From Mesorhizobium_G sp049840935 (GTDB taxonomy: Bacteria > Pseudomonadota > Alphaproteobacteria > Rhizobiales > Rhizobiaceae): a DNA stretch of 64,000 nt. How positions within the stretch are numbered: position 1 is the stretch's first letter; the number at the start of each line of letters is the position of its first letter. Shown piece by piece: positions 28,263 through 37,090 of this stretch. The position numbers and the translations under genes were made by a program. The DNA lies in contig JASGJA010000028.1 in assembly GCA_049840935.1 (NCBI GenBank), positions 1 to 64,000 on the forward strand, written 5' to 3'. Below the pieces are notes generated by a model. The model did not search any database. It saw nothing but the letters and a program-made list of their open reading frames with translations, and was not told the origin of the DNA.

Positions 28263-29108
28263 TTGCCTGAGACAGCCTCTCCGGTCGTCGAGGACGCACC
28301 GGCCAAGATTAATCTCGCCCTGCACGTGACCGGCAAACGACCGGACGGTTATCATTTGCTCGAAAGTCTCGTGGTGTTTACGCGGCTAGGCGACCGACTG
28401 ACGGCAGCACCCGGTGACGACGGTTTCGAGATTTCCGGGCCTTTTGGCGACGAGTTGATCGCCGACGACTCCAATTTGGTGATCAAGGCGCGCAACGTGT
28501 TTCCGGCCAGACCTTCGGTAAAGCTTTTGCTGGAGAAAAACCTGCCGCTGGCTTCCGGCATTGGTGGGGGCTCAAGTGACGCGGCAGCGACATTGCGGGC
28601 GCTGGCCCGAATGTCCGGCTTTGAGGGCGATTTGTTTGGCATTGGCGCGAAACTCGGTGCCGATGTGCCGATGTGTCTTGCTGCAAAACCGCTGATCGCA
28701 AAGGGCGTGGGCGAAAAGCTGGTTCCCGTTTCTGGCATGCCCCAATTCGCAATCGTTCTGGTGAATCCCGGCGTTCATGTTGCAACGCCAGAGGTTTTTC
28801 GCGGATTGGTAAGCACCGAAAACGCACCGTTAAGCGCACTGCCAGACCGGCTGGATTTGCCGACACTGGTCGAATGGCTGCGGGAAAGCCGCAATGATCT
28901 GCAAGCGACTGCCGAAAAGCTTGCGCCCGCCATCGCTGAAACGATGGCAGCGCTGAAGAGCACGGCCCCCGCCTTCGCACGCATGTCGGGTTCAGGCGCG
29001 ACCTGCTTTGGCATCTATGAGAGCGCATCGCTGGCGGAAAACGCTGCGCGCACTATTCAGACGCATCAACCCGGCTGGTTCGTTGCCGCAACTTCCACAA
29101 TGGCCTAA
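28263..29108 (+). CDS. ispE: 4-diphosphocytidyl-2-C-methyl-D-erythritol kinase
   Basis: A GHMP-family kinase of the non-mevalonate isoprenoid pathway that phosphorylates CDP-methylerythritol. APAKINLALHVTGKRPDGYH at the N-terminus, the ATP-binding PLASGIGGGSSDAAATLRAL (about 97-116) and MSGSGATCFG near the end are diagnostic. About 281 residues. The start is a TTG at 28263, with no better in-frame ATG before the conserved N-terminus. dxs of the same pathway is also in this window. Confidence 0.93.
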   Translation: MPETASPVVEDAPAKINLALHVTGKRPDGYHLLESLVVFTRLGDRLTAAPGDDGFEISGPFGDELIADDSNLVIKARNVFPARPSVKLLLEKNLPLASGIGGGSSDAAATLRALARMSGFEGDLFGIGAKLGADVPMCLAAKPLIAKGVGEKLVPVSGMPQFAIVLVNPGVHVATPEVFRGLVSTENAPLSALPDRLDLPTLVEWLRESRNDLQATAEKLAPAIAETMAALKSTAPAFARMSGSGATCFGIYESASLAENAARTIQTHQPGWFVAATSTMA

Positions 29109-29117
29109 CGTTCGACC

Positions 29118-29654
29118 ATGACCGAGCGCCAATTCATTCCAGTCCGAATCGCGGTTCTGACCGTTTCCGACACGCGCAGCCTTGCGGATGACAAATCCGG
29201 GCAGACGCTGGCAGAGCGCATCGATGCAGCGGGGCATATTCTCGCCGCGCGAGACATCGTGACCGACGACGTGGAAAAAATCCGCGCCAAGGTTCTGGAA
29301 TGGTCACGCGATGATAGTGTGGATGTCGTCATCACCACAGGCGGCACCGGCTTTACGGGTCGCGACGTGACGCCAGAAGCGCTGGAACCGATTTTCGAGA
29401 AGCGCATGGACGGCTTTTCAGAGGTCTTCCATCGCATTTCCTACGACAAGATCGGGACTTCAACCATTCAGTCGCGGGCAACCGGCGGCGTGCTAAACGC
29501 CACCTTTGTGTTTGTACTGCCGGGGTCGCCCGGTGCTTGCAAAGATGCATGGGACGGCATTCTCAAAGCGCAATTGGATTATCGCCACATGCCCTGCAAT
29601 TTCGTGGAGATAATGCCGAGGCTCAACGAACATCTGCGCCGCGGGAAAAGCTGA
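29118..29654 (+). CDS. moaB: molybdenum cofactor biosynthesis protein B
   Basis: A 178-residue MoaB/Mog-fold protein that adenylylates molybdopterin. Family motifs are VLTVSDTRSLADDKSGQTLAE, ITTGGTGFTGRDVTPEA (molybdopterin binding) and FVLPGSPGACKDAWDGIL. It lies nine bases after ispE and is co-directional. No other molybdopterin genes are present here. Confidence 0.93.
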   Translation: MTERQFIPVRIAVLTVSDTRSLADDKSGQTLAERIDAAGHILAARDIVTDDVEKIRAKVLEWSRDDSVDVVITTGGTGFTGRDVTPEALEPIFEKRMDGFSEVFHRISYDKIGTSTIQSRATGGVLNATFVFVLPGSPGACKDAWDGILKAQLDYRHMPCNFVEIMPRLNEHLRRGKS

Positions 29655-29659
29655 ACGCG

Positions 29660-30175
29660 CTATTTGCGCGCCGCAGGCACGATTTCGCCGTCGAGTCGCT
29701 TTGTGGCCAAGCCGCGCGCAATCGCTTCGCTGCCCTGACCGTTTCGCGACAGCGACGACGCTTGCCGCTTGGTTATCAGCAAGCCCTCGACCAGCGCGCG
29801 GTTGCCAGCAAAAATGCGTTTCAGAAATGGGGTGCGTGCCTTGCGGGCGCGAGAGAAGCGCCCCGCCATCGTGACCCGCGAAACATGCCGCGCGACCGAA
29901 TCCATCCAGCCATCGACAAGCGTAGCTCCCGGCTCAAGCAGAAGCAGCCAGTCTGATTTCGCACGGCGTACGCCCTCTGCGGCGCCTCCCGCAGCAAGCC
30001 AGACGCAGCCGGCTTCATCCGCAACCCGGTGTGCACGATCCGTTGAGCCGAGGTCGCAAATAATCACCTCGCGGACCATGCCCTCGACCGCACCATTGAC
30101 CAGCGAAGCCAGCGTGCGCGCCAGCTCTTCCTCGTCATTTCTGGTTTCGATCACAACGGAAAGCATATTCGGCAA
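29660..30175 (-). CDS. family 2-like glycosyltransferase, short
   Basis: A 171-residue protein with a GT2-like nucleotide-sugar fold: LSVVIETRNDEEELARTLASL, then REVIICDLGSTD and RRAKSDWLLLLEPG in place of the usual DxD. It is shorter than most GT2 enzymes and lacks a membrane anchor or acceptor domain, so substrate and activity are unclear. It is convergent with moaB (five bases apart) and divergent from the radical-SAM gene. Confidence 0.75.
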   Translation of the reverse strand: MPNMLSVVIETRNDEEELARTLASLVNGAVEGMVREVIICDLGSTDRAHRVADEAGCVWLAAGGAAEGVRRAKSDWLLLLEPGATLVDGWMDSVARHVSRVTMAGRFSRARKARTPFLKRIFAGNRALVEGLLITKRQASSLSRNGQGSEAIARGLATKRLDGEIVPAARK

Positions 30176-30375
30176 ATAACCGAAAGCGAGCCTATAGGCC
30201 AGATAGCCATGCGTTTATATTGTTCTTGCTTTGTTCCAAAAATCGCCATAGGAATAGTTTCATCTTTCATCTGAGTCGCACAAGCCCCGTATTGGCGGGG
30301 CGGCAAGCGGAGAAGACAGAAATGGAACAGATTTCCCGCGCGGATGTTGCAGCCTTTAGCCAAGGAGGCTCATCC

Positions 30376-31476
30376 ATGGCCAATGCCATTGTTGAAGAAA
30401 GCGGTCTACGCATCAATCACGAGCGTCGTCGCGGGCGTGGCGCAGGGGTTAACCCAAGCGGGCGTTATGAGCCGACCAGCCGCGATGTGTTTGACGATGG
30501 GTGGAACTCCATCGATGAGCTGCCGCCGTTCAAGACGGAAGTTCAGGTCGAGAGGCCGCGTCAGATCATTACGCGCAATGAGTCGCCGGATATTTCTTTC
30601 GACCGTTCGATCAATCCGTATCGCGGCTGTGAGCATGGCTGCATTTACTGCTTCGCGCGACCGACGCACGCCTATATGGGGCTTTCGCCGGGGCTGGATT
30701 TCGAGTCCAAGCTTTTCGCAAAGCCGGACGCCGCCAAGCTGCTCGACAAGGAATTGTCCAAGGCGGGTTACGAGCCGCGCACGATTGCAATCGGGACCAA
30801 TACTGACCCGTATCAGCCGATTGAGAAGCACTACCGCATCATGCGTGAAGTGCTGGAAGTGCTAGAGGCACGCAACCATCCCGTTGGGATTGTTACGAAA
30901 TCGGCGCTGGTGACGCGCGACATCGACATTCTGTCACGCATGGCGGAGCGTGGGCTGGCCAAGGTGGCGATGTCAATCACGACTCTGGACCGCAAGCTGG
31001 CACGCACCATGGAGCCGCGCGCGGCAACGCCGCCAAGGCGTCTCGAAACGCTGAAGCAGTTGAGCGAGGCGGGCATTCCGGTGTCGGTGATGGTCGCTCC
31101 GATCATTCCCGGCCTGAATGATAGCGAGATTGAGCGCATACTTGATTCCGCGCAGGCCGCAGGCGCGCGCGAGGCCGGTTACGTTATCCTGCGGCTGCCA
31201 TTGGAGGTCGCGCCCATTTTCAAGGACTGGCTGCTGCGGCATTACCCGGACCGCTACCGTCATGTGCTTTCGCTGGTGCGTTCCATGCGAGACGGCAAGG
31301 ATTATGACGCTGAGTGGGGCAAGCGAATGCGCGGTTCAGGTCCGTATGCGTGGCAGATTGGTCGCCGCTTCGAGATTGCATCGAAGAAGTTGGGCCTGAA
31401 TCTGGAGCGCAAAAGGCTGCGAACGGATCTTTTCGTGCAAGCCCAAAAGGGCGGCGAGCAGCTCATTCTCATTTAA
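30376..31476 (+). CDS. PA0069-type radical SAM protein
   Basis: A 366-residue radical-SAM protein related to spore photoproduct lyase (SplB-like). The cluster motif is CEHGCIYC (CX3CX2C), within NPYRGCEHGCIYCFARPTHAY. IAIGTNTDPYQPIEKHY and VGIVTKSALVTRDIDIL are typical of the family. I chose ATG 30376 because AGGAGG at 30363-30368 sits seven bases upstream; an ATG at 30322 is an in-frame alternative. The substrate is unknown; a DNA-repair role is often suggested for relatives but is unproven. Confidence 0.88.
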   Translation: MANAIVEESGLRINHERRRGRGAGVNPSGRYEPTSRDVFDDGWNSIDELPPFKTEVQVERPRQIITRNESPDISFDRSINPYRGCEHGCIYCFARPTHAYMGLSPGLDFESKLFAKPDAAKLLDKELSKAGYEPRTIAIGTNTDPYQPIEKHYRIMREVLEVLEARNHPVGIVTKSALVTRDIDILSRMAERGLAKVAMSITTLDRKLARTMEPRAATPPRRLETLKQLSEAGIPVSVMVAPIIPGLNDSEIERILDSAQAAGAREAGYVILRLPLEVAPIFKDWLLRHYPDRYRHVLSLVRSMRDGKDYDAEWGKRMRGSGPYAWQIGRRFEIASKKLGLNLERKRLRTDLFVQAQKGGEQLILI

Positions 31477-31513
31477 AAGCAATTCAGCGCGCTCCTTCCC
31501 CGAGCGGCTGTTG

Positions 31514-31609
31514 CCTTCCCGCCGCTCCCCTCAGCGGGAAGGTCTTGCGGAGAATCAGTACGGGTGCGAGTCTCGCCAATTATGGCTCGACCGCGTACCG
31601 ATTCTCCGC
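31514..31609. repeat. nested inverted repeats around the rnhB start
   Basis: Two hairpins lie between the radical-SAM gene and rnhB. The first is a perfect 9-base-pair stem (ccttcccgc 31514-31522 / gcgggaagg 31534-31542). The second has 16-base arms with one mismatch (gcggagaatcagtacg 31547-31562 and its complement 31594-31609); its loop contains both candidate rnhB starts. Confidence 0.75.
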
Positions 31610-32256
31610 CCTTGTTTGAGATTCTTGAAAAGCCCGACTTCGCTATTGAGGCGAAGGCGCGGGCAAGCGGCATTTGGCCGGTGTGTGGTCTGGACGAAGC
31701 TGGGCGCGGGCCGCTCGCGGGGCCGGTGGTCGCGGCTGCGGTCATTCTTGACCCCGATAATATTCCCGATGGATTGGACGATTCCAAGCGCTTGAGCCGT
31801 GATGCGCGGGAAGTGCTGTTCGCGCAGATTGTCGCTACTGCTCCGGGAATTGCTTTTGCTTCGGTCGCTGCGGAAGGCATCGACCAGATTAATATTTTGC
31901 GGGCCAGCCTCGAAGCCATGCGCCGCGCGCTCTGCGCGCTGCCCCTGCGCCCACTTCTCGCGTTGGCCGATGGACGCGATATTCCGCCGGGGCTGCCCTG
32001 CGAGGGGCGCGCTTTGATAAAGGGCGACCAGCGTTCGCAATCAATCGCCGCTGCATCGATCATTGCGAAGGTCATGCGTGACCGCATGATGTCGTGTTGC
32101 GCGGATCGTAACGAGCGCTACGGCTTTCATGTGCACGCTGGTTACGCGACCGAGCGTCACCGCGCCGCAATCGAAATTCACGGCCCCGCCCCGCGCCTCC
32201 ACCGCATGAGCTTTTCGCCATTCCGGCTGGAGGCGGAGATCGTAACGCTGGTTTAG
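31564..32256 (+). CDS. rnhB: ribonuclease HII
   Basis: A 230-residue RNase HII that removes ribonucleotides from DNA and RNA:DNA hybrids. The active-site motif CGLDEAGRGPLAGPVVAA starts near residue 41, with further acidic residues in DDSKRLS and ADGRDI and the conserved KGDQRSQSIAAASIIAKV. The start is GTG 31564 or ATG 31582; neither has a good ribosome site, and both fall in the loop of a long inverted repeat. Confidence 0.93.
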   Translation: MRVSPIMARPRTDSPPLFEILEKPDFAIEAKARASGIWPVCGLDEAGRGPLAGPVVAAAVILDPDNIPDGLDDSKRLSRDAREVLFAQIVATAPGIAFASVAAEGIDQINILRASLEAMRRALCALPLRPLLALADGRDIPPGLPCEGRALIKGDQRSQSIAAASIIAKVMRDRMMSCCADRNERYGFHVHAGYATERHRAAIEIHGPAPRLHRMSFSPFRLEAEIVTLV

Positions 32257-32326
32257 CACCGCGTTTCTTGTAGGATTTCAATTCCGGCTAGGCTGCTGCC
32301 ACTTTTGGAGTTAGTTTCCTAGCTTG

Positions 32327-33142
32327 ATGGCGAGCGTTGAGAACCCGACACTTTCCCCCGTGCTGCGGATATTTTCTGCAGGCGTCATCATCGTACTTCT
32401 CGTAGGCGCTGGATTGTTCTTCACTCCCTCGCTGGTGCGTCCGCGCTGGCCTTGGGACGTCGCCCCCTTCAACGCGCGCTTCCTCGGTAGCTTCTACACG
32501 GCAGAAATTGCCGTAATGTCGTTTCTGCTGGTGTGGAATCGCTGGTCGCCGGGGCGGTTGATTCTCGTCATGGCATTTGCATTCACATTCGTCGTAACCA
32601 CAACGTCTCTGGTCAATCACGGCATGTTCAATTTTGCGCGTAAAGCCCCGTGGGTCTGGTACGCGGTCTACATAATATCCGTATTGGTGTCGGCCTACGT
32701 GCTCTTCGCCAGTCGCAACAAGCCCGTCGTCCGCGGCCCCAATCTCCCGCCACCGTTGCAAACTTGGCTCGGTCTGGAATGGATGCTGCTCGCACTTTAT
32801 GGCGCGGCGCTTCTTGCCTTGCCGCTGCAAAGCACCGCCTTCTGGCCGTGGCATATCGATATTTTCCACGCGCAAACCTACAGCGCAATTTTCCTCAGTG
32901 GAGCGGCGGGTGTTTTGCTTCTCTCGCAAAAGGGCACCCGCGAAGATTTCCTCGTCGTTGGCACCGCCGAGATCATGGTAGGTACGCTCGCAATATTGGG
33001 CCTCGTCCTCACAGACCTCGCCGTGCATCGCGTGACGTGGACTGCCCCCGGCACAATCGCCTGGATTGCGCTCTTCGCGCTAATGGCTGTCAGCGGCATT
33101 CAGAAGCTTCTTCATGCGCGACGGATCGCCACCATCGCTTGA
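32327..33142 (+). CDS. uncharacterised multi-spanning membrane protein
   Basis: A 271-residue protein with about seven to eight hydrophobic segments (first IFSAGVIIVLLVGAGLFF, last IAWIALFALMAVSGI). Trp-rich loops (RPRWPWDVAPFNARFLGSFY, ALPLQSTAFWPWHIDIFHAQ) look conserved in character, but I do not recognise the family. The ATG at 32327 directly follows an in-frame TTG. It lies between rnhB and glyQ on the same strand with its own 5' gap. No function proposed. Confidence 0.7.
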   Translation: MASVENPTLSPVLRIFSAGVIIVLLVGAGLFFTPSLVRPRWPWDVAPFNARFLGSFYTAEIAVMSFLLVWNRWSPGRLILVMAFAFTFVVTTTSLVNHGMFNFARKAPWVWYAVYIISVLVSAYVLFASRNKPVVRGPNLPPPLQTWLGLEWMLLALYGAALLALPLQSTAFWPWHIDIFHAQTYSAIFLSGAAGVLLLSQKGTREDFLVVGTAEIMVGTLAILGLVLTDLAVHRVTWTAPGTIAWIALFALMAVSGIQKLLHARRIATIA

Positions 33143-33201
33143 CGCATGGGGGCGCTCTCACTAGGACAAGCGCCACGATTGCGACCTAGCGCGAGGCTTC
33201 C

Positions 33202-34137
33202 GTGTCCGACGCCATGAATCCGGCCCGATCTTTTCAGGGCCTTATCCTGACTCTGCACGCTTATTGGGCGGCGCGCGGCTGTGCGATTCTGCAACCTTAC
33301 GACATGGAAGTGGGCGCGGGCACGTTCCACCCGGCCACCACGTTGCGCGCTCTTGGCCCAAAGCCGTGGAACGCGGCTTATGTGCAGCCATCCCGTCGCC
33401 CCAAGGATGGGCGCTATGGCGAAAATCCGAACCGGCTCCAGCATTATTATCAGTATCAGGTGATCCTGAAGCCGAACCCGCCGAACCTGCAGGAGCTTTA
33501 TCTCGGCTCGCTGGAAGCAATCGGCATCGATCCGCTTTTGCACGACATTCGTTTCGTCGAGGACGATTGGGAAAGCCCTACACTCGGCGCGTGGGGCCTC
33601 GGCTGGGAGTGCTGGTGCGATGGCATGGAAGTGTCGCAATTCACCTATTTCCAGCAGGTCTGCGGCATTGAATGCGCGCCGGTTTCCGGCGAACTGACCT
33701 ATGGCCTCGAACGTCTCGCAATGTATGTGCAGGGTGTCGACAACGTCTACGACCTGAATTTCAACGGCGTCGAAGGTGAGGGCAAGGTCACTTACGGCGA
33801 CGTGTTCCTGCAAGCCGAACAGGAGTATTCGCGGCATAATTTCGAGTTCGCCAATACACAGACGCTGCTGCGCCATTTTGTCGACGCGGAGGCGGAATGC
33901 CGCGCTCTGCTGGCTGCAGGCGCGCCGCTGGCAGATGGTGAACGTCACCGCATGGTGTTCCCGGCCTATGACCAGTGCATCAAGGCCAGCCACATCTTCA
34001 ATCTGCTGGATGCGCGCGGCGTTATCTCCGTCACCGAGCGCCAGAGCTATATTCTGAAGGTGCGCGAGCTGGCGAAAGCCTGCGGCGAAGCCTTCCTGCA
34101 AACAGATGCGGGTGGCGCGCTGCTTCGCGCCGCCTGA
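33202..34137 (+). CDS. glyQ: glycyl-tRNA synthetase alpha subunit
   Basis: The catalytic subunit of the bacterial alpha2beta2 glycyl-tRNA synthetase, 311 residues. FQGLILTLHAYWAARGCAIL and QPYDMEVGAGTFHPATTLRAL are hallmark class II motifs of GlyQ. The start is GTG 33202 with gaggc nearby; ATG 33214 is an alternative. glyS follows after 27 bases on the same strand, the usual operon. Confidence 0.96.
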   Translation: MSDAMNPARSFQGLILTLHAYWAARGCAILQPYDMEVGAGTFHPATTLRALGPKPWNAAYVQPSRRPKDGRYGENPNRLQHYYQYQVILKPNPPNLQELYLGSLEAIGIDPLLHDIRFVEDDWESPTLGAWGLGWECWCDGMEVSQFTYFQQVCGIECAPVSGELTYGLERLAMYVQGVDNVYDLNFNGVEGEGKVTYGDVFLQAEQEYSRHNFEFANTQTLLRHFVDAEAECRALLAAGAPLADGERHRMVFPAYDQCIKASHIFNLLDARGVISVTERQSYILKVRELAKACGEAFLQTDAGGALLRAA

Positions 34138-34164
34138 TCCGCACAAAGACATCAAGAGCCAGCC

Positions 34165-36489
34165 ATGCCTGATCTTCTTCTTGAACTCCGCTCCGAGGAA
34201 ATTCCCGCCCGCATGCAGCGCAAGGCGGCGGGCGATCTGCGGAAGATGGTCACGGATGGCCTTGTCGATGCTGGTCTGACCTATGAAGCTGCGCGCGAAT
34301 ATTGGACCCCGCGCCGCCTGACACTGGACCTGCGTGGTCTCACGGCGCGCTCGCGCGATGTGCATGAGGAAATCAAAGGTCCCTCAACCACCGCACCAGA
34401 CCAAGCCGTGCAGGGCTTTCTGCGCAAAGCGGGCCTCACCGACATTTCGCAGGCGCATGTTCACAACGACCCGAAGAAGGGTGATTTTTACGTCGCGCAC
34501 CTCTCCAAGCCCGGTCGTTCGGCGGAAGAAATCATTGCCGAGCTGATCCCCGCCATCATCCGCAGCTTCCCGTGGCCGAAGTCGATGCGGTGGGGCAAGG
34601 CGTCGGCCAAGCCCGGCGCGTTGCGCTGGGTGCGCCCACTGCAATCCATCGTCTGCACTTTCGGCCCCGAAACCGAAGAGCCGGTCGTGGTGGATTTCGA
34701 GGTCGATGGCATCCGCTCCGGCAACATCACCTATGGGCACCGTTTTCACGCGCCGGAAGGCTTCGTCGTGCGCCGCTTCGATGACTATGTGTCAAAGCTT
34801 GAAGCCGCGAAGGTCATTCTCGACGCTGAGCGCCGCAAGGAAATCATCCGCACAGACGCCGCCAATCTCGCCTTCGCCAACGGGCTTGAGATGGTCGAGG
34901 ACGACGCCCTTCTGGAAGAGGTATCCGGCCTTGTCGAATGGCCGGTCGTGCTGCTCGGAACCTTCGAAAAGGAATTTCTCACCATCCCCGCTGAGGTCAT
35001 CCGCCTCACCATCCGCGCGAACCAGAAATGCTTTGTCACGCGTCCGGGGGACGCGGCTGGCGATGAGGCGAAGCTGTCGAACCATTTCCTTCTGACCTCG
35101 AACATCGAGGCGAAGGATGGCGGCGTTGAAATCGCGCATGGCAACGGCAAGGTCGTGCGCGCGCGCCTCTCGGATGCGCTCTATTTCTGGCAAACGGACC
35201 AGCACGATCTGCCCGACCTAGAAACGCTGAAAGAGTCCGCTGCGAAGTTCGATCTGGACCTTTCCAAGCCGCTCGATCAGCGTATGGCGCGGTTGGACAA
35301 ACTCGGCGTTATCTTTCACGCAAAACTAGGTACACAAGGTCAGCGCGTGGCACGTATTGCAAAGCTTGCGGAAGAACTGGCGCTGTTCGTTGCAGCCGAT
35401 CCGAAGCAGGCGCGCCGCGCTGCGGTGTTGGCGAAAGCCGATCTGCAAACCGAGGTCGTTGGCGAGTTTCCCGAACTGCAAGGCGCTATGGGTCGCAAAT
35501 ATGCGTTGCTGCAGGGTGAAAATGAATTGGTCGCAGCAGCACTGGAAAATCACTATAAGCCGCAAGGCCCGTCCGATCGAATTCCGTCTGAGCCGGAGGC
35601 AATCGCCGTTGCGCTTGCCGACAAGTTGGATACGTTGGCAGGGTTCTGGGTTATTGACGAAAAGCCAACAGGCAGTAAGGACCCTTATGCTTTGCGTAGA
35701 GCGGCATTGGGTGTAGTTAGAATTATAATTGAGCACGGAATTGATCTGCGAAACAAATCAATAAAAGAGTGCCCATCGTTACTTTACTTTTTAATGGAAA
35801 TCGTTGGGTTTCCTCTTTATTTTAGGCATCTGCGTGAAAATGCTGATCTGTTGGAAACGGCTTCCAGACTGGAGAATGCCGGGCTAGTACCAACTGGGCT
35901 TGTTGCAAGTATCTATCACAAGATTGATGCTGCTTATCATCGGGATTTTCCACTAGCGTGGGCACTCTCTTTGAACCTCCTCTCTTTCTTCCACGACCGT
36001 CTAAAAGTCTATCTCCGCGATCAGGGTGCGCGGCATGACCTCATCGACGCGGTGATTACCCCCCAGTCTGACGATCTGCTGGCCATCGTCCGCCGCGTTG
36101 AAGCGCTGGGCGCGTTCCTCGACAACGAAGACGGCAAGAACCTGCTGGCAGGAACGAAGCGCGCGGCTAACATTCTTGCGGCGGAAGAGAAGAAAGGCAC
36201 GCGCATTGCGGATGCGGTCGATGCCTCGCTTCTCAAGGAAGATGCCGAGAAAAAGCTGGCTGCGGCGGTGAATCAGGCTGAGAAGGATGCGGGCCAAGCG
36301 ATTCAGAATGAAGACTTTTCCGGCGCCATGCGCGCGCTTAGCGTGTTGCGTGAACCAGTTGATTCATTCTTTGAAGCTGTGCTCGTAAACGATCCTGACG
36401 AGAACGTCCGCGCGAACCGTCTGGCGCTGCTGTCGCGCATCCGCGCTGCAACGGGCCAAGTGGCTGATTTCTCGAAAATCGCCGGTTAG
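34165..36489 (+). CDS. glyS: glycyl-tRNA synthetase beta subunit
   Basis: The tRNA-binding beta subunit, 774 residues, beginning MPDLLLELRSEEIPARMQRK and containing the HD-like core KLGTQGQRVARIAKLAEELA and EFPELQGAMGRKYAL. The C-terminal anticodon-binding part is FHDRLKVYLRDQGARHDLIDAV. The reading frame is intact. Between GVVRIIIEHG and LLSFFHDRLK (about residues 520-600) there is a stretch of unusually A/T-rich codons, where relatives as I remember them have a shorter variable linker. Confidence 0.95.
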   Translation: MPDLLLELRSEEIPARMQRKAAGDLRKMVTDGLVDAGLTYEAAREYWTPRRLTLDLRGLTARSRDVHEEIKGPSTTAPDQAVQGFLRKAGLTDISQAHVHNDPKKGDFYVAHLSKPGRSAEEIIAELIPAIIRSFPWPKSMRWGKASAKPGALRWVRPLQSIVCTFGPETEEPVVVDFEVDGIRSGNITYGHRFHAPEGFVVRRFDDYVSKLEAAKVILDAERRKEIIRTDAANLAFANGLEMVEDDALLEEVSGLVEWPVVLLGTFEKEFLTIPAEVIRLTIRANQKCFVTRPGDAAGDEAKLSNHFLLTSNIEAKDGGVEIAHGNGKVVRARLSDALYFWQTDQHDLPDLETLKESAAKFDLDLSKPLDQRMARLDKLGVIFHAKLGTQGQRVARIAKLAEELALFVAADPKQARRAAVLAKADLQTEVVGEFPELQGAMGRKYALLQGENELVAAALENHYKPQGPSDRIPSEPEAIAVALADKLDTLAGFWVIDEKPTGSKDPYALRRAALGVVRIIIEHGIDLRNKSIKECPSLLYFLMEIVGFPLYFRHLRENADLLETASRLENAGLVPTGLVASIYHKIDAAYHRDFPLAWALSLNLLSFFHDRLKVYLRDQGARHDLIDAVITPQSDDLLAIVRRVEALGAFLDNEDGKNLLAGTKRAANILAAEEKKGTRIADAVDASLLKEDAEKKLAAAVNQAEKDAGQAIQNEDFSGAMRALSVLREPVDSFFEAVLVNDPDENVRANRLALLSRIRAATGQVADFSKIAG
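35701..35940 (+). other. A/T-rich patch inside glyS
   Basis: By hand count these 240 bases hold 99 G or C (about 41 percent), much lower than the flanking coding sequence. Codons such as ata, tta, aat and aga cluster here while the frame stays open. It encodes roughly residues 513-592 of GlyS. Confidence 0.8.
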
Positions 36490-36971
36490 CTTCCTGATGG
36501 TTCGCTAGCCGTCGGCTGGTCGGCTGCCGGTTCCTGCGTCTCTGCCTGTTTTGGCAGAGGCTCACCAAACTCAATTGCCTCGCGAACTGCGCGGCGGTCA
36601 TCGCGTTCTTTTTTGCGCTGTTCAGGGCGGCTCAGCGGCTTCGGCTGTTCTTCCTCAACAGCAACCGGTGCTGGCAGCGCATCACCGAAAACGCCGCCAC
36701 GCAGCACGGCAGGTGCGAGACCGGAATTGATCGCGGCCACTCGCTCATTGCTCACCGTTGGCGGCTCGCTGATGGCGATGATTGATCTGCTCACCTGTGC
36801 CATGCCATCGGCTGAAAGCACATCGACAGAGGCCGAACTTTGCGCCTGCGGAATGACCATCACCGAACGCGAGGTTTGTGCGCCATCGCCTTCGATCTGC
36901 AAAAATGATGACGCTGCTGCCTCACCGGCAAACAGACTCCCGGCGACAATTATCGCAACTTGAATACGCAT
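36486..36971 (-). CDS. secreted protein of unknown function
   Basis: A 161-residue protein with a signal peptide (MRIQVAIIVAGSLFAGEAAAS). The mature part contains two imperfect repeats (SRSVMVIPQAQSSASVDVL and SRSIIAISEPPTVSNER) and a charged Pro/Glu/Lys-rich tail (EEEQPKPLSRPEQRKKERDD). I chose ATG 36971 because the longer frame adds only an atypical Cys/Arg-rich lead. Its stop overlaps the glyS stop by four bases. No family recognised. Confidence 0.65.
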   Translation of the reverse strand: MRIQVAIIVAGSLFAGEAAASSFLQIEGDGAQTSRSVMVIPQAQSSASVDVLSADGMAQVSRSIIAISEPPTVSNERVAAINSGLAPAVLRGGVFGDALPAPVAVEEEQPKPLSRPEQRKKERDDRRAVREAIEFGEPLPKQAETQEPAADQPTASEPSGS

Positions 36972-37090
36972 GGTTCCGCTCCGCTCACCGGGCTCTCTTA
37001 ACCAATGGCTCTTTCGGGCCGATTGAAGAAATAGACAGCAATTGAGCGATTGACTTGCAGCCGGTCGCGCGCGGCGATAGCAAGCGGAGC

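Noticed and set aside
33112..34365. A 417-codon open frame opposite glyQ
   Set aside because: Antisense shadow; glyQ on the plus strand has full class II synthetase motifs.
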